Shown here: one piece after another, positions 47,875-58,665 of the stretch | Layout of the letters: the number at the start of each line of letters is the position of its first letter | Position numbering within the stretch: the first letter of the stretch is position 1 | Assembly (NCBI RefSeq): GCF_020379485.1 | Contig: NC_063439.1 | Coordinates: 24,366,098-24,430,097, forward strand | Length of the DNA: 64,000 nt | Direction of reading: 5' to 3' | DNA from: Brassica napus | Lineage: Eukaryota; Streptophyta; Magnoliopsida; Brassicales; Brassicaceae | Translations under genes and position numbers: made by a program | The notes under the pieces: generated by a model | What the model was told of the DNA's origin: nothing | The model's input: only the letters and a program-made list of their open reading frames with translations | Database searches by the model: none

Positions 47875-49892
47875 TAGTTTGGGATGAGATTATGTAGTAG
47901 AGAAATGTCCAACATATTTCACATTCGATCTAGGAGACTAATGATAATACAAAAACTCATATTGTTTATGGACGCCTACACATATATAAACCTTTTATTT
48001 ACAACCCATTTATATATTTAAAAAGAAGGTTTATCCATATACTGCATTTCTCATCGGAGATTAGACTGAATTTTTTTGTTTGGGATACCCATATTAATCA
48101 AAAAAGATGTTTATCATTTTATATTGTTCTTTGACTATTTACATATGTTCTCACTTATGACACTATTTGAAACATATAGCTCGTATCTCGCTCGTTTGAA
48201 TGATTAAAAAGCCTGAGCTGTGGCCGGCCTATATGCCTCTATACTATCAGATTTCTCTTCTCTACTGCATTTTAAAATCTGTGTTTGTAAACTTTGTATT
48301 ATATACATGCTATTCACCAACTGTTACAACTAGGAACTTTTTTCTAGTTTTTTGTACACCATCGTATCAACTTGAGTTGCTTAAACAGAGAGTGAGATTT
48401 TTCACGCAAAAATAAAGAGAAATATGGTTTTAAAATTTTTATTATGGTTGGGATATTAATAACATTTTTTTTTTAATTTTTAATGATATACATGTTTTTA
48501 ATGTTGAGAGTTTAAGGCCGTTGTTTTTGATATTGATATTTAATAGAAAAGGGGAGTACAATTTACGTCTACGGAATTCTATGTCTATGCTAATTTCAGG
48601 ATTTTCATAAGATTCCGTGATGCAAATCACTAGCAGTTTAATCTACGGAGCACAAAGCCATTAACGAACTAAGTAACAATAAGATATAAAACTTAGTAGT
48701 ACTATTCAAACCAAAATCAATTTACACTAATTTTGTTGAATATCTCAAATTGCTTTCAAACATAGATGTAAGTCCAAATCGTGGCCTCAATTTCAGGAAT
48801 ATGCATACTCTCCAATATATTTATGCGGTAGAAATACGAAAACGACAACAATCTTTCTCCCCCGAAATGTTAGCCTCTGCCATTAAAAATGATGGTTTGA
48901 TTCAGCACAAAGCGGACTATTTAATATGATTATATTCTTAAACCACCAAGTTTTGCTGGTCCAATAAAGTGTAAATAATATATTAAATATAAGTGGGTAA
49001 CTGGTAGCTAAAATAGAAAGTATAAATAAACTTAAAAGAAATATTAAAAACTAATTTACGTCTTTATCATTATTATTTCAACTTTTAAATAACGATTAGA
49101 TGATTAATGGAGATATAGTTTGTATACATTGTATGATACATTAATAGAAAATGTGCTTATTGATTTAGATGATCTGAATCAATCCAACCAATAGCCAAAT
49201 CAATTTCAAAATGTTACCGATTGATCCAATTGAAGTAGATAAACCAAAAAAAAAACTAAAAACCTCACATTTGTTTAGAAACTCTGATTCGGCGAAAGAT
49301 CGCGTTCGTAGTTTTGCCTCTTATTATAATTCGTTCAGAAACTCTTATTCGGTTAAAAGTCGCATCCTAGTTATGCCCCTTATATTATTATTGTATCTTA
49401 GTACTTTCCAACGTCAAACTAACATGAATCATTGGACTTATTATTTGATCAATGATTGAATAACCATACTTTCACGGAAATGTTTACGCCTTAAAAATCA
49501 AACTAACCGTAAGATGAGTGGAGACAAATTGAGTATCTGATAGTAAGTAATAGTAGTAGAAAAGAGAGAGAGAGAGAGAAGTGGGTTACTTAGTGGCTTA
49601 ATTAACGGATGGCATTGTTGGTCTTCTGTCTTGTTATGTGTTGCCGTTTGGAAACAGGAATTAGATGGCCTCCACTAAACCTTGTTTCAAGAGACTTATT
49701 TTAATCTAGTTATTTATGATAGTTTTGATATAAATGTATTTTATATTGTTTAATGGTTGTTAGCTCTCTTTATTTAAATGGAACGGTTTGATTTTTTTGT
49801 TTGTAACACAAATGGAACGGTTTAATATTACTATTAATTGGTATATAGGAGTAATGACGTCCCCAAAAAAACTTATGTTCATATCTTTGTCT
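47875..49892. other. Intergenic region with a small imperfect tandem duplication
   Basis: No gene was recognised. Around 49275-49380 two units of about 53 bp (GTTTAGAAACTCTGATTCGG and GTTCAGAAACTCTTATTCGG) repeat imperfectly. A short GA microsatellite lies near 49563-49579. Confidence 0.45.
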
Positions 49893-49895
49893 TTA

Positions 49896-50090
49896 GAGCA
49901 TTTCCAATGTAAAATTTTATTTTTTTCAAATTATAATAAAAATAAAAATAAAGTAAAATTGTTCCAATCCAACTTTATATTTTATTCCATAATAAAATAA
50001 TAAATAAACAAAAAATAAATTATTTTATTTATGGAGTAAACGAGTAAACTCCATTATTAAATGAGATACGGAGTTAGGTCGGAGATGCCC
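49896..50090. mobile_element. Tourist-type MITE (PIF/Harbinger)
   Basis: 195 bp with imperfect inverted repeats GAGCATTTCCAATG and GGGCATCTCCGACC (reverse complement of the right end). It is flanked by TTA on both sides (49893-49895 and 50091-50093). The interior is A/T-rich and non-coding. Confidence 0.8.
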
Positions 50091-50093
50091 TTA

Positions 50094-50781
50094 GCCTTTG
50101 GTCCTTACCCATGAGTCATGACTAATATAATAAAGTCCCAGAACACATATTTCGTCACAAGTGTACTACATATTTGGTCGAGGTTCAACATTTATGTGGC
50201 TAATCTGCTAAATAGCTAAATCGGTTTAAACATAGAATGTTTTTTCTTTGGTTGCGTGTAATTTTAATCGTTAGTAAGATATGGGCAAAGTCAAGAATAT
50301 GGACCACAAATCAACTTCCGTTGAATAGTAGAATCCTAAAAAAAATCAGAGAGAAATACACACGCATAAGTCTACATATACATCACACTCGTACAACAAA
50401 AAAACAAATCACGTGATGTGAAATACATTGAAAATACATCTTTATATTGAATCAACGAGCAGAGAGAAGATCGTCGTCACTTGATGAATGGCTCTGGAAA
50501 CAAGTCTTTTACTCTTGGATTAATGTCCAGAACTGAAATTTAATTTTTAAACTAAAAATTAAAGACAGGCATATGTATTGAAAAACGTGAAGCTAAATGC
50601 CGCAATTCTAGAAAAATGTTAAACAAAAAAAATTCTCGTATTATTTAAGGTAGGTCTAATAGAGCCAGGCATTCTACAGCTCGCTGCTGTGATATGTTAG
50701 CAGGGCCGTTTCTTATTAATAAATGATCAAATATATATTCTAAGGTCGGTCTTTCTAGTACTTGGAGCTGAATCAATCCTT
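50094..50781. other. 3' flank of the first DUF1216 gene
   Basis: Contains a conserved 3' motif (50671-50707, minus orientation) shared with the third DUF1216 gene. Otherwise no gene was recognised. Confidence 0.5.
50671..50707 (-). promoter_or_regulatory. Conserved 3' motif with hairpin, DUF1216 gene 1
   Basis: On the minus strand: GGCCCTGCTAACA, then ACAGCAGCGAGCTGTAGAAT after a short variable gap. ACAGC and GCTGT can pair around a 5-nt loop. The same motif follows the third DUF1216 gene at 60763-60800. It lies about 75-110 nt past the stop codon, probably in the 3' UTR. Confidence 0.6.
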
Positions 50782-51935
50782 CTAGAAGCTGCCTGGGGAT
50801 ACCGTGCCGCCTGGGGATACCGTGCCGCCTGGGGATCCCGAGTTGCTTGTGGTACTTTGACGGGAAGACTTGTGGCCTGATTGATAGTTGACAGAACCTG
50901 CATAATTAGTTGATCCTGTTTTACCTGAAAATGATCTACCAAAAGAGCTTCCTCCTTCCGTTGAAGACGCAGGCCCACCAGCCATGCCAATTCCAGGGCC
51001 AGTGCCAGCGACAGGGACAGTACCCGTGCCAGGGAGAGTGCCAGTGCCAGGGACAGTGCCCGTGCCAGGGACAGGGACAGTGCCAGCGATAGGGACAGTG
51101 CCAGGGACAGTGCCAGTGCCAGGGACAGTGCCCGTGCCAGTGGTTCCGGTCATGAAGTTTCCACTGGTAGAACTTCCAGTTTTGGTGTTAGAGCTTCCAG
51201 TAGTTGAGGTAGAAGTTGAACCTCCGGTGGCCACATTGTCATCAATGCCATCGATTCCTAGGGATTTTATGTCAATAGATTTTCCACTCTTCGATGCGGA
51301 ACTGACAACAACTTGACCAATCACTCGTGCCCATTGCACAAGAGACGTGAGCAACAATTGTCTTTGTCCGCTTGTCATTTCCGTTGAACTGCTACTCGTT
51401 TGTGAGGTCAAAGTCTTTCCCATCGTCATTAACACATCCATAACCTTGCTGGTGTCCACCTGATCACCAATTTAATGAAATCAAGATTTTACCAAACCAT
51501 GCCATTTTCTAATAATAACTTGCCTGATTACATTTTAAAATACTACTGAATTTTGACATGCGTTTTAAGAACACAAAATTATTTTAACAAATATTAACAT
51601 TTTACCGACGATCCGCTGCTACCACCCAGTGCAGACAGAGCACTTTGGACGCCCTCAGCTTTCCCTTTCAAGTCAACATTCGACCCCGAACTTATTGCGC
51701 CCACGTAAGACCTTAAATTTCCAAATAAGTTCTTGTACTCAGGCTTCAATGGGGACTTAAACTCCAACAGGTTCACAAACTTCAGCATACCCTTGCAAGC
51801 GAACGGCCTAAGCCCCCTGGATCTTCTGGGAATTTTTCTCAGGAAGTGCCTTAATAAAAACGTCCCTTGCACTTCATAGACCGTACTTAGTGCTACTAGT
51901 AACAATAGACATACCGCCGACGAAATTCTTGCCAT
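50782..51935 (-). CDS. DUF1216 family secreted protein 1, with GTVPG repeats
   Basis: Two exons, 51935-51606 and 51459-50782, with GT-AG borders and phase 0, give about 336 aa. The signal peptide is MARISSAVCLLLLVALSTV (cleavage near VQG-TF). The DUF1216 domain spans the intron, from LLRHFLRKIPRR to MDVLMTMGKTL and LLTSLVQWARVIGQVV. It is followed by a Thr/Ser/Gly-rich linker, then about a dozen imperfect GT(V/L)PG units (plus-strand 50996-51150), an elastin-like low-complexity block. The tail (TNYAGSVNYQSGHKSSRQS) resembles that of the third paralogue. DUF1216 is a Brassicaceae-restricted family, reported as pollen-enriched in Arabidopsis (At3g28770-28840 cluster, from memory). The molecular function is unknown. 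Confidence 0.85.
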
Positions 51936-52005
51936 TTTTGTTTGTTTTGTTTTTTTTTTAAATTTTTTTTTGTTTGTTTTGAAGTTTTACAATTACTAAG
52001 AAGCA

Positions 52006-52014
52006 GTTTATAAG
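52006..52014 (-). promoter_or_regulatory. TATA-like box, DUF1216 gene 1
   Basis: CTTATAAAC on the minus strand, about 75 bp upstream of the ATG and just downstream of the shared promoter block. Confidence 0.5.
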
Positions 52015-52028
52015 ATCTTTCAATGGTG

Positions 52029-52091
52029 TCTAAATTTATGTGCCTAAGAGAAAAGGGTGGATCGATTCAAGGCCGCGAGAGAAAAGCACAA
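52029..52091 (-). promoter_or_regulatory. Conserved upstream block shared by the DUF1216 genes (copy 1)
   Basis: Read on the plus strand it runs TCTAAATTTATGTGCCTAAG, then AGAAAAGGGTGGATC, then AAGGCCGCGAGAGAAAAGCAC. Equivalent blocks occur at 55779-55841 and 58441-58501, always upstream of the TATA box. It is a probable shared cis-regulatory module. Confidence 0.65.
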
Positions 52092-53420
52092 GCTGTTCTC
52101 ATATGTTTCGCATTCTACTTGGACAGAAATTTATGTTGCTCTCCGTTTTTTACTTATCATTCTATTTCTGGAAAGAAGTTTCTTTTCTCATTAGAAATGA
52201 AATAATCTAATGCAATTAACAATTGGTGACAACACAAAGTTCAGATGGTGTAAAGCCAAAGTAATTTATTTCATACTGTTTTCTTATAAACCAAAGCATT
52301 TTATAATACTTGATAAAATTATATTCGTGCCGCATGATTCTTATTCGTATGAAGTACACACGTTTAAAATTTTCAAGGTTAAAAAGAAAATTCAAGGTTA
52401 AAATTAATACTTAGATATTTATTATTGTTATTTTGTCAAAGGATTTCAAAATTTATAAGGTAAATGAGTCTTTTAAAAGAAAAATATGCAAATACGGTCC
52501 ATTTATTCTTGTCTTCTGAACCCCCGGGCTCGCTTTATTTGCTAGGTTTATGAAAGCACCAAACTCAGAATACTATTGGGGTTATGTAAAGATTAATGAA
52601 TCTTATTTTTTTTTAAATGTGTGTAATTAAAAATATAAAATTTTATATAAATAATTTGGATTAATCCACCAATTACCAATTGATATTGAATTTGAATTCC
52701 ATTAAACTTAACACGATATTATAGCCACAAAAACCTTAATACTAAAAAATGCTTGGTAATCAATCCACACACTTATATAATTCGGCTAAAAAATGGCTTG
52801 TGTTCTCGGGTTTGATAATGATGTTATTAATGGTTAGAACCATTATCTCAAAAGGGAGTATTGAAATTATGTAAAGATTGATGAGCCATTGGCCCCTAAT
52901 ATGTATAAGAATATAAATTTTTACATTGAAAATTTGGATGAAACAAAAATGATATATAATAGACTTGGACCAAATTGTCAATTAGTTTTGAATTAAAAAT
53001 CCATGAAACTTAAAAAAAACACTCGTGTTATGTTTCAATCTCTACTTTGGCTTCCAATGTTTTCTTAGATGCATACAATGAAATCCTGGAAGTTAAAGAT
53101 GATAAGATATCTTTTATCATTTATTTTTGTCACAAGCCTTATTCATTTAGAAGAAGAAAATTATTCAAAATCCTTTTTATAGGAATCACTCGCTTCTGTA
53201 TGTAACATACAGAGCGGTTACATTCTATCTGTATTGTCTTACAGAGTTATTACATGCATACGTCGGTCTTTAGCTAGACACTGCTGGCCTATACCGATCT
53301 TAGTTTTATATACAAAAAAAATATATCTGATAGTTTAGCTACTAATTATAATAAATAAATATTTGGCATTACTGGATTGTCATTCCTGCTGATTTTCCGC
53401 GTATTAGTACGTACAGCTTC
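52092..53420. other. Intergenic region with a degenerate duplicated repeat
   Basis: No gene was recognised. Two diverged copies (about 52570-52735 and 52853-53025) share TTATGTAAAGATT(A/G)ATGA, AATTTGGAT and the later CAATT(G/A).TTTTGAATT...AAACTTAA. They probably derive from an old retroelement end. Confidence 0.45.
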
Positions 53421-55625
53421 TTAATTGGTCTTGAGCCTACCCATACCGTTCTCCTGCTGGGTCTGTTGCTGGGTCTGCTGCTGGGTCTGTTGCTGGGTCT
53501 GTTGCTGAGAAGAAGCAGCGGTCTCTTTCTTAGATGAGGCCATGGTCTGCTTCTGAGACTGCTGAGAAGCAGCGGTCTCTTGCTTAGATGAAGACGAGCT
53601 TGAAGAAGCAGCAGTCTCGACAAACTGGGTTGTGACTTGTTCAATCTTTGACATGGTCTTCTTAATCTCTGTCTCTTTTGTCGATGATACTTTCTGTTCG
53701 CCCACGATTTGGCTGTTGAGATTTTGAAATTGTTGAAGATTCTTGATCAATTGTTGTTGGGTAGTCTGGATGGTGCTCTTCATCTACCGTACGTACCACA
53801 AGGTAAAAATATTGAAATGTATTAATTCTTGATAATAATAATAATAAAAAAAAGGGGAATAATAAAAGTTGTATAAATTAGGTACCTCTGCTGATTTGCT
53901 AAATCTTGAACCGACGAAAGTCATGGCATCAGATAGTTTACCAGTGGTTGATTTGGCTGTATTAGTATATTCTTGTTCGGACTTGGTGGAAGAAACCCTT
54001 GAGGAGGCAGTCATGGAAGCCTTGAGCTTCTCGAAGAAGGGTTTGAGTTCTGCCTTTTGTGCAAACCTCTTCTCAAGTCCTGATATGAATGACATTGTTT
54101 CTTGTGAAGTCTCTTTCTCGATTTCTGTCACTGATGTGGTCGATGATGACTTTGAGCTCGCGGTTTTCTTCGATTCTTGGTTCGTGGAAGCAGCACTTCC
54201 TCTGCTTGCAGCGTTGGATTGTTGTTGGTTCGTGGAAGCAGCAGCACTTCCACTTCCTCTGCTGCTTCCAGCGTTGGATTGTTGGTTCACGGAGCCAGCA
54301 GCGTTTCCGGTTCCTTTGACAGAGGTTTTCTCCTTAGCAGCAGTGGGGCTTCCTCTCGGGCTTCCTGCGGTTTTATCCTTACCAGCAGTGGGACTTCCTC
54401 TCGGGCTTCCCGCAGATCCACCTGTCGTGTCTCTGAAAGCTGCACCAGCTTTGGTCGAGGAGGCTTCTTTGGTTTTGGCTGATGAAGTAGCAGCCTTCTG
54501 CTCATTCTTCTCAGCCTTCTGCTCATTCTTCTCAGCCTTCTTCTCAGCCTTCTCAGCCTTCTTCTCAGCCTTCTTTTCAGCCTTCTCATCCTTCTCGGCC
54601 TTTGCACCGGTGGTTTCTTTAGCCTTTGCTGTAGCGCCAGTCTCTGCTCTAGCACCGCTGGTTTCTTTAGCCTTTGCTGAAGCGGCAGTCTCCGCTCTAG
54701 CGGCATAAGTTGAAGATTTTGATGAGGATTCATGACTGGATTTGGAGGATGAAGAGCTACTCTGGCGGCTTTCACTAACAGTCATGACAGAGTTAACATC
54801 AACGTTAAGTCCAAAAGAGTTTATGTCGATTTTCTTTCCTTTCTTCTCACAAGCCGTCTTCACGGTTGTAGCAATCGTTTTAGTCCACTGCACCATCGAT
54901 GTGACTAGAGTTTTCTTTTCAGTAGACGTTATCGTCGTTGTACTCTTTTTCTGCTCAACCAAAGTCTTTGCCATAGAGATCATGGTAGATTTGAAACTCC
55001 CTGCTTCCGCCTGTTGCAAATTGAGAAGAAATTAATAACCAAAAAAAAAATCAAAAATTTGGTGGCTACTATGGCCGGTTCTAAAATTTACGAGGCTTCA
55101 AACAATTAGGTAACAATGAAATATTAGACTAGAACATCTAAGTTCTTTTGAATTCATAAATATAAAACATAGATCTTCAAATTGTAAAAGAAAAAAGAAG
55201 TTTACTAAATTGTTTAAGATTTTCATAATCTCAGGGCGTAACCATATTCGTTACCATAAAAATATTACAGGACTTACAGATTGTTGGCCTGCACCACCAG
55301 TTATTGCAGACACAGCTTTGAAAAGCCCGTCACCTTTTTTCTCGACGTCGACGTTTTGTGATGTGGACGATGACGTTTCGATGGAGCTAAAGAAAGACTT
55401 GAACTCTGTGAAGAAACTTTTGAACTCTGGAGTCGGTGGACAAAAACGTTCAAGGTCGGTCAAGAACTCTGTCAAACCCCTGTTAACGTATGGCGTAAAT
55501 TCGCTGCTCTTGCTTGGAAATTTAGTCTTCAAGTAATCCTTCAACAAGAAATGCCCTCGCGCTTCATAAATCACACTTGATGTTACTACTAACATCAGAC
55601 ATAACGCTAGTGAAATCCTTGCCAT
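53421..55625 (-). CDS. DUF1216 family secreted protein 2, with K/E/A and Q-rich repeats
   Basis: Three exons, 55625-55278, 55010-53886 and 53783-53421, with GT-AG borders and phase 0 at both joins, give about 611 aa. The signal peptide is MARISLALCLMLVVTSSVI. The DUF1216 domain continues through the first intron (GHFLLKDYLKTKFPSK to TLVTSMVQWTKTIATTVK). A strongly charged block of KAEKKAEKNEQKA repeats (plus-strand 54480-54600) follows, likely helical or coiled. Next are duplicated SPRGSPTA(G/A)K units, then a second DUF1216-like segment (SFISGLEKRFAQKAELKPFF) in the same exon. The last exon adds a helix and QQTQQQTQQQ repeats. The extra 3' exon and internal domain repeat make it the longest-structured member here. 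Expression is likely pollen-type by family; function is unknown. Confidence 0.85.
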
Positions 55626-55760
55626 GTTTTTCTATTAAAGAACGCAAAATGAAATAATAAAACAAAGTAAAAGTGTCTTTTTCGTTTTCTTTTTTTTTCA
55701 ATTAATTAATTATTTTCTTTTTCTTCTTTTCGAATTGTTTTGGTTTGTGGGAGAAGTTGG

Positions 55761-55770
55761 CTTATATAGA
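55761..55770 (-). promoter_or_regulatory. TATA box, DUF1216 gene 2
   Basis: TCTATATAAG on the minus strand, 136 bp upstream of the ATG. The CATCTATATAA context is shared with gene 3. Confidence 0.6.
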
Positions 55771-55778
55771 TGTGAAAG

Positions 55779-55841
55779 GTCTAAATTTAAGTGCCTATAA
55801 GAGAAAATGGTGGAATGGTTTAGGGTCGCGAGAGAATAGCA
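55779..55841 (-). promoter_or_regulatory. Conserved upstream block shared by the DUF1216 genes (copy 2)
   Basis: Read on the plus strand it runs TCTAAATTTAAGTGCCTATA, then AGAGAAAATGGTGGAAT, then GGGTCGCGAGAGAATAGCA, matching copies 1 and 3. It sits immediately upstream of the TATA box. Confidence 0.65.
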
Positions 55842-56609
55842 TATATGTGGTTCTTATTTTTTTACTGCTCTATTTTGACGGCAATTTTTCTCATCCACGT
55901 TTTTCTTCTGTCTATATTTAGAAGGATCAAATTTTATTGTAATTAACTCTTAAATCAAGCATGTTCACAATTAATATAAAACCATTACTTATTTACACCT
56001 TCATGATTATCCAAATGTACATAACAATATAATCGGTTGCATCTCTTACAATTCACATTAGATTAGTAGTGTGTACCAATAATATAATCATTTGTGTACA
56101 TATAATTAATCGTATGACTTGAAAGGGTCAAAAACTTGAAACATTAACTAGCCAGTAAACGTATTCATACTCTTGCTGTCTATGTTGTAATTTTAGAAAC
56201 AGTCGCCTACGTCTAATTTAGTTTTTTGCGCCTATGTTCAACTTTATATAATAAAAGGTTTAAGTGATTATTTCAATTTTTGGCTGCAGTTTGATTTCAT
56301 TTGTATTTTACAAGTTTTATAAATGTATTTTTATTTTTATCTACAGCATTTACAATTATGTTTTCATAGCTCACAACTAAAGAAAAAGTAAACTAAACTT
56401 TCATACACAATTAGGCTAGATAGTAAAAACGTTATGTCAACGAACTGGGATATGGTACCAAGTGTGTTAAATGGAAAGGTTATTCTCAACTCTAAAGTGA
56501 AAAGCGTTGTACGTAGTAAGTAAGGCACTATCGTGAACTAGGGAAGGTGCCTTTCTGAGATACACGTTTATGAAACGTCAAAACAGAATCGTAGAAGAAT
56601 GCATTGTGA
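55842..56609. other. Intergenic region between DUF1216 gene 2 and a LINE fragment
   Basis: AT-rich. No gene or complete element was recognised. Confidence 0.5.
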
Positions 56610-56621
56610 GTGACCAGAGAG

Positions 56622-57062
56622 TTTTTTTTTTTTTTTTGAATAAAATGTTAAATTTGATTCAAAAGAAAATACACATTGTTACAGCAGTTGCTACTTTGTT
56701 TTTTACTTTTTCAAAACCGATGAAAAAAGAAAAAAGAACAGCTTAAGTTCTACATATGCAATCCAGACTTGCAAGGCTTTCTCCAGTCTCTTGTCTTGAG
56801 TCCTTAGAGACATAACTCTGTTCTTGATCATCTTGTCAATTGTTCTGAAGAGGTTCTCCAGAGGCCGAGGATTCTCCCCATGATTTCTTGAATTTCTCTC
56901 TCGCCAAATCACGTACACTGCCGACTGGAAAACGTAACGAGCTAGGAAACTCTCAACCCGCGAGAGCTTTAGCTGAGACATAAAAGCCAGAATGGCACTC
57001 CACTCCTCCGTATAGCTATTCCCCATGATCCCACTCATCAACTTATGCCATAAGAGTGAAGT
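56622..57062 (-). mobile_element. 5'-truncated LINE (non-LTR retrotransposon) 3' end
   Basis: The minus-strand frame 57041-56703 reads LARYVFQSAVYVIWRERNSR and IKNRVMSLR, the conserved C-terminal tail of plant LINE reverse transcriptase proteins after the zf-RVT module. It is followed by a poly-A tail (poly-T at 56622-56637 on the plus strand). The target duplication GTGAC(C/T)AGAGAGTT at 56610-56623 and 57063-57076 has one mismatch. This is a dead-on-arrival insertion of about 440 bp. Confidence 0.85.
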
Positions 57063-57076
57063 GTGACTAGAGAGTT

Positions 57077-57508
57077 AAGATTGGTTTCAAGTAGCAAGTT
57101 AGAAGTTGAGGCTGCCCAATGGAAAGTTACAAACTTTGAAAGGTTCTTGTTCATTGATTAGTACTAGCAACTCCAACTATAAGCGTTTACTTATCAGCAT
57201 CTTATTGCCTATCATAATTCAATCAATAGTTACCATCACTTTGAGTTAATTAGAATCTCAATGAAGATGATGATGAAAATTTGATTTTTAGAAGATATGC
57301 AGTTTTATTTGACCCGAAAGAAGAAGAAGATATGCAGTTCTATCTCATGAGATGAGGTATTCAAGTAGTTAGCAAGACTTCAAGACCATCAGCCAATAAG
57401 AAGGTCCAGAGTCACATATACATCATTTTTTTGATTTTTGCCTGGAGTACACAAGACCGACAAAAATAAAGTTTGGCTTTCTTAAATATTTTAGAAGGTT
57501 TGTTATTA
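57077..57508. other. Intergenic region between the LINE fragment and a Helitron
   Basis: No gene was recognised. The GAAGAAGATATGCAGTT(T/C)TAT motif occurs twice near 57291-57343. Confidence 0.45.
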
Positions 57509-58166
57509 TCTAATCTATTAAAAGAGGAGTACAAAATTAGATTATCTCTTAGTTTTCCACTATATTTACAATGGTATGCCACTGAAGTTATTAATTAACC
57601 TATCTTTTAGGATTTTTGTCTTTTCTCTTCAATTAATGTATTTTCAAAATCAAATTCTAACTAAAAAATCATGGCAACAATAATTAATAAACCTAACTCT
57701 TAATATTTTTTGTCTTTTCCTTTTTTTTATTATACATATGTGTGTTTGAAAATAATTAATTCCATATATACATTTTGTAATTACATACATTATACGATAA
57801 TTATTTTACTAATTTCACATATACATAATAAATAGTATACAACAATTTTATTATACATAATCATAAAATTTTGATCCATAAAACCAGTTTATACAACAAT
57901 TTTATTATATATAATCATAAAATTTTGATCCATAAAAAATAAAAATATATTTGTGTGACTTTACATGTCATATTCTAAATAAATGGATGATATAACTAAG
58001 GGTTTACATGATAAAATAAAACTACTCAATATAAACTATAAAATTATTGTGTTTAGAAATGTCAAATTAAAAAATAAATTTTAAAATATATATTATCACT
58101 TATACAAATAAATATTCATTTATAAACAAAACTAACACCTGCGCGGGTGCGCGGGTCAAGCTCTAG
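57509..58166 (+). mobile_element. Non-autonomous Helitron with intact 3' hairpin
   Basis: The start TCTAATCTATTAAAAGAGGA and the end GCGCGGGTCAAGCTCTAG with terminal CTAG are inserted between A and T. Just before the end, ACCTGCGC and GCGCGGGT pair around a GGGT loop, the diagnostic Helitron 3' hairpin. It is 658 bp and non-coding. An internal direct repeat, ACAACAATTTTATTATA(C/T)ATAA (about 57839 and 57893), is present. Confidence 0.85.
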
Positions 58167-58440
58167 TTATTATTATTTTTCGTAACATGAAGTTTTGTTA
58201 TTTATTTATTACCAGTCATATTCAAATCTATACATCATATGTTATTAAAAATGTATTAGGGAATGAGAGTACTTAATTATTTCTACAAAGCACCATTAAA
58301 AAGATGGACTGTAATGTTATTTCCTTATTTATATGGTAGTGATTTATTCTCTAAATATTGAATGGTAGAAACACAAAAGAGGAACGTAGTTTGCCATTCT
58401 AATCGGGTATGGGAACATGAGAGCCATTAGTCCTTTTTTT

Positions 58441-58501
58441 TGTGCTATTCTCTCGTGGCCTTCAATGGATCCACCAATTTCTCTTAAATCAAATTTAGAA
58501 T
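58441..58501 (+). promoter_or_regulatory. Conserved upstream block shared by the DUF1216 genes (copy 3)
   Basis: On the plus strand this copy reads GTGCTATTCTCTCGTGGCC, TTCAATGGATCCACCAATTT, CTCTTAAATCAAATTTAGA. It is the reverse complement of the blocks at 52029 and 55779, so relative to the gene the orientation is the same. It lies about 165-225 bp upstream of the ATG. Confidence 0.65.
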
Positions 58502-58540
58502 TCTTAAAAAAAAAAAAAAAAATTTAGAATTCTTTAGCAT

Positions 58541-58549
58541 CTATATAAA
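58541..58549 (+). promoter_or_regulatory. TATA box, DUF1216 gene 3
   Basis: CTATATAAA, 125 bp upstream of the ATG and 40 bp downstream of the conserved block. Confidence 0.65.
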
Positions 58550-58665
58550 TCCAGTTCTCTCAGAAAATAAAATCATCAGAAAAACAAAAAAAAACATAGA
58601 AATTTTCAAAAAATTTAAAAAGAAATAAATCACTCTAACTCTCTTCTTTTCCATCTAACAAGAAA

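Noticed and set aside
53869..54708. 279-aa plus-strand ORF opposite DUF1216 gene 2
   Set aside because: It is the antisense shadow of repetitive Lys/Glu/Ala/Ser codons, has no independent start context or family, and crosses the exon end at 53886.
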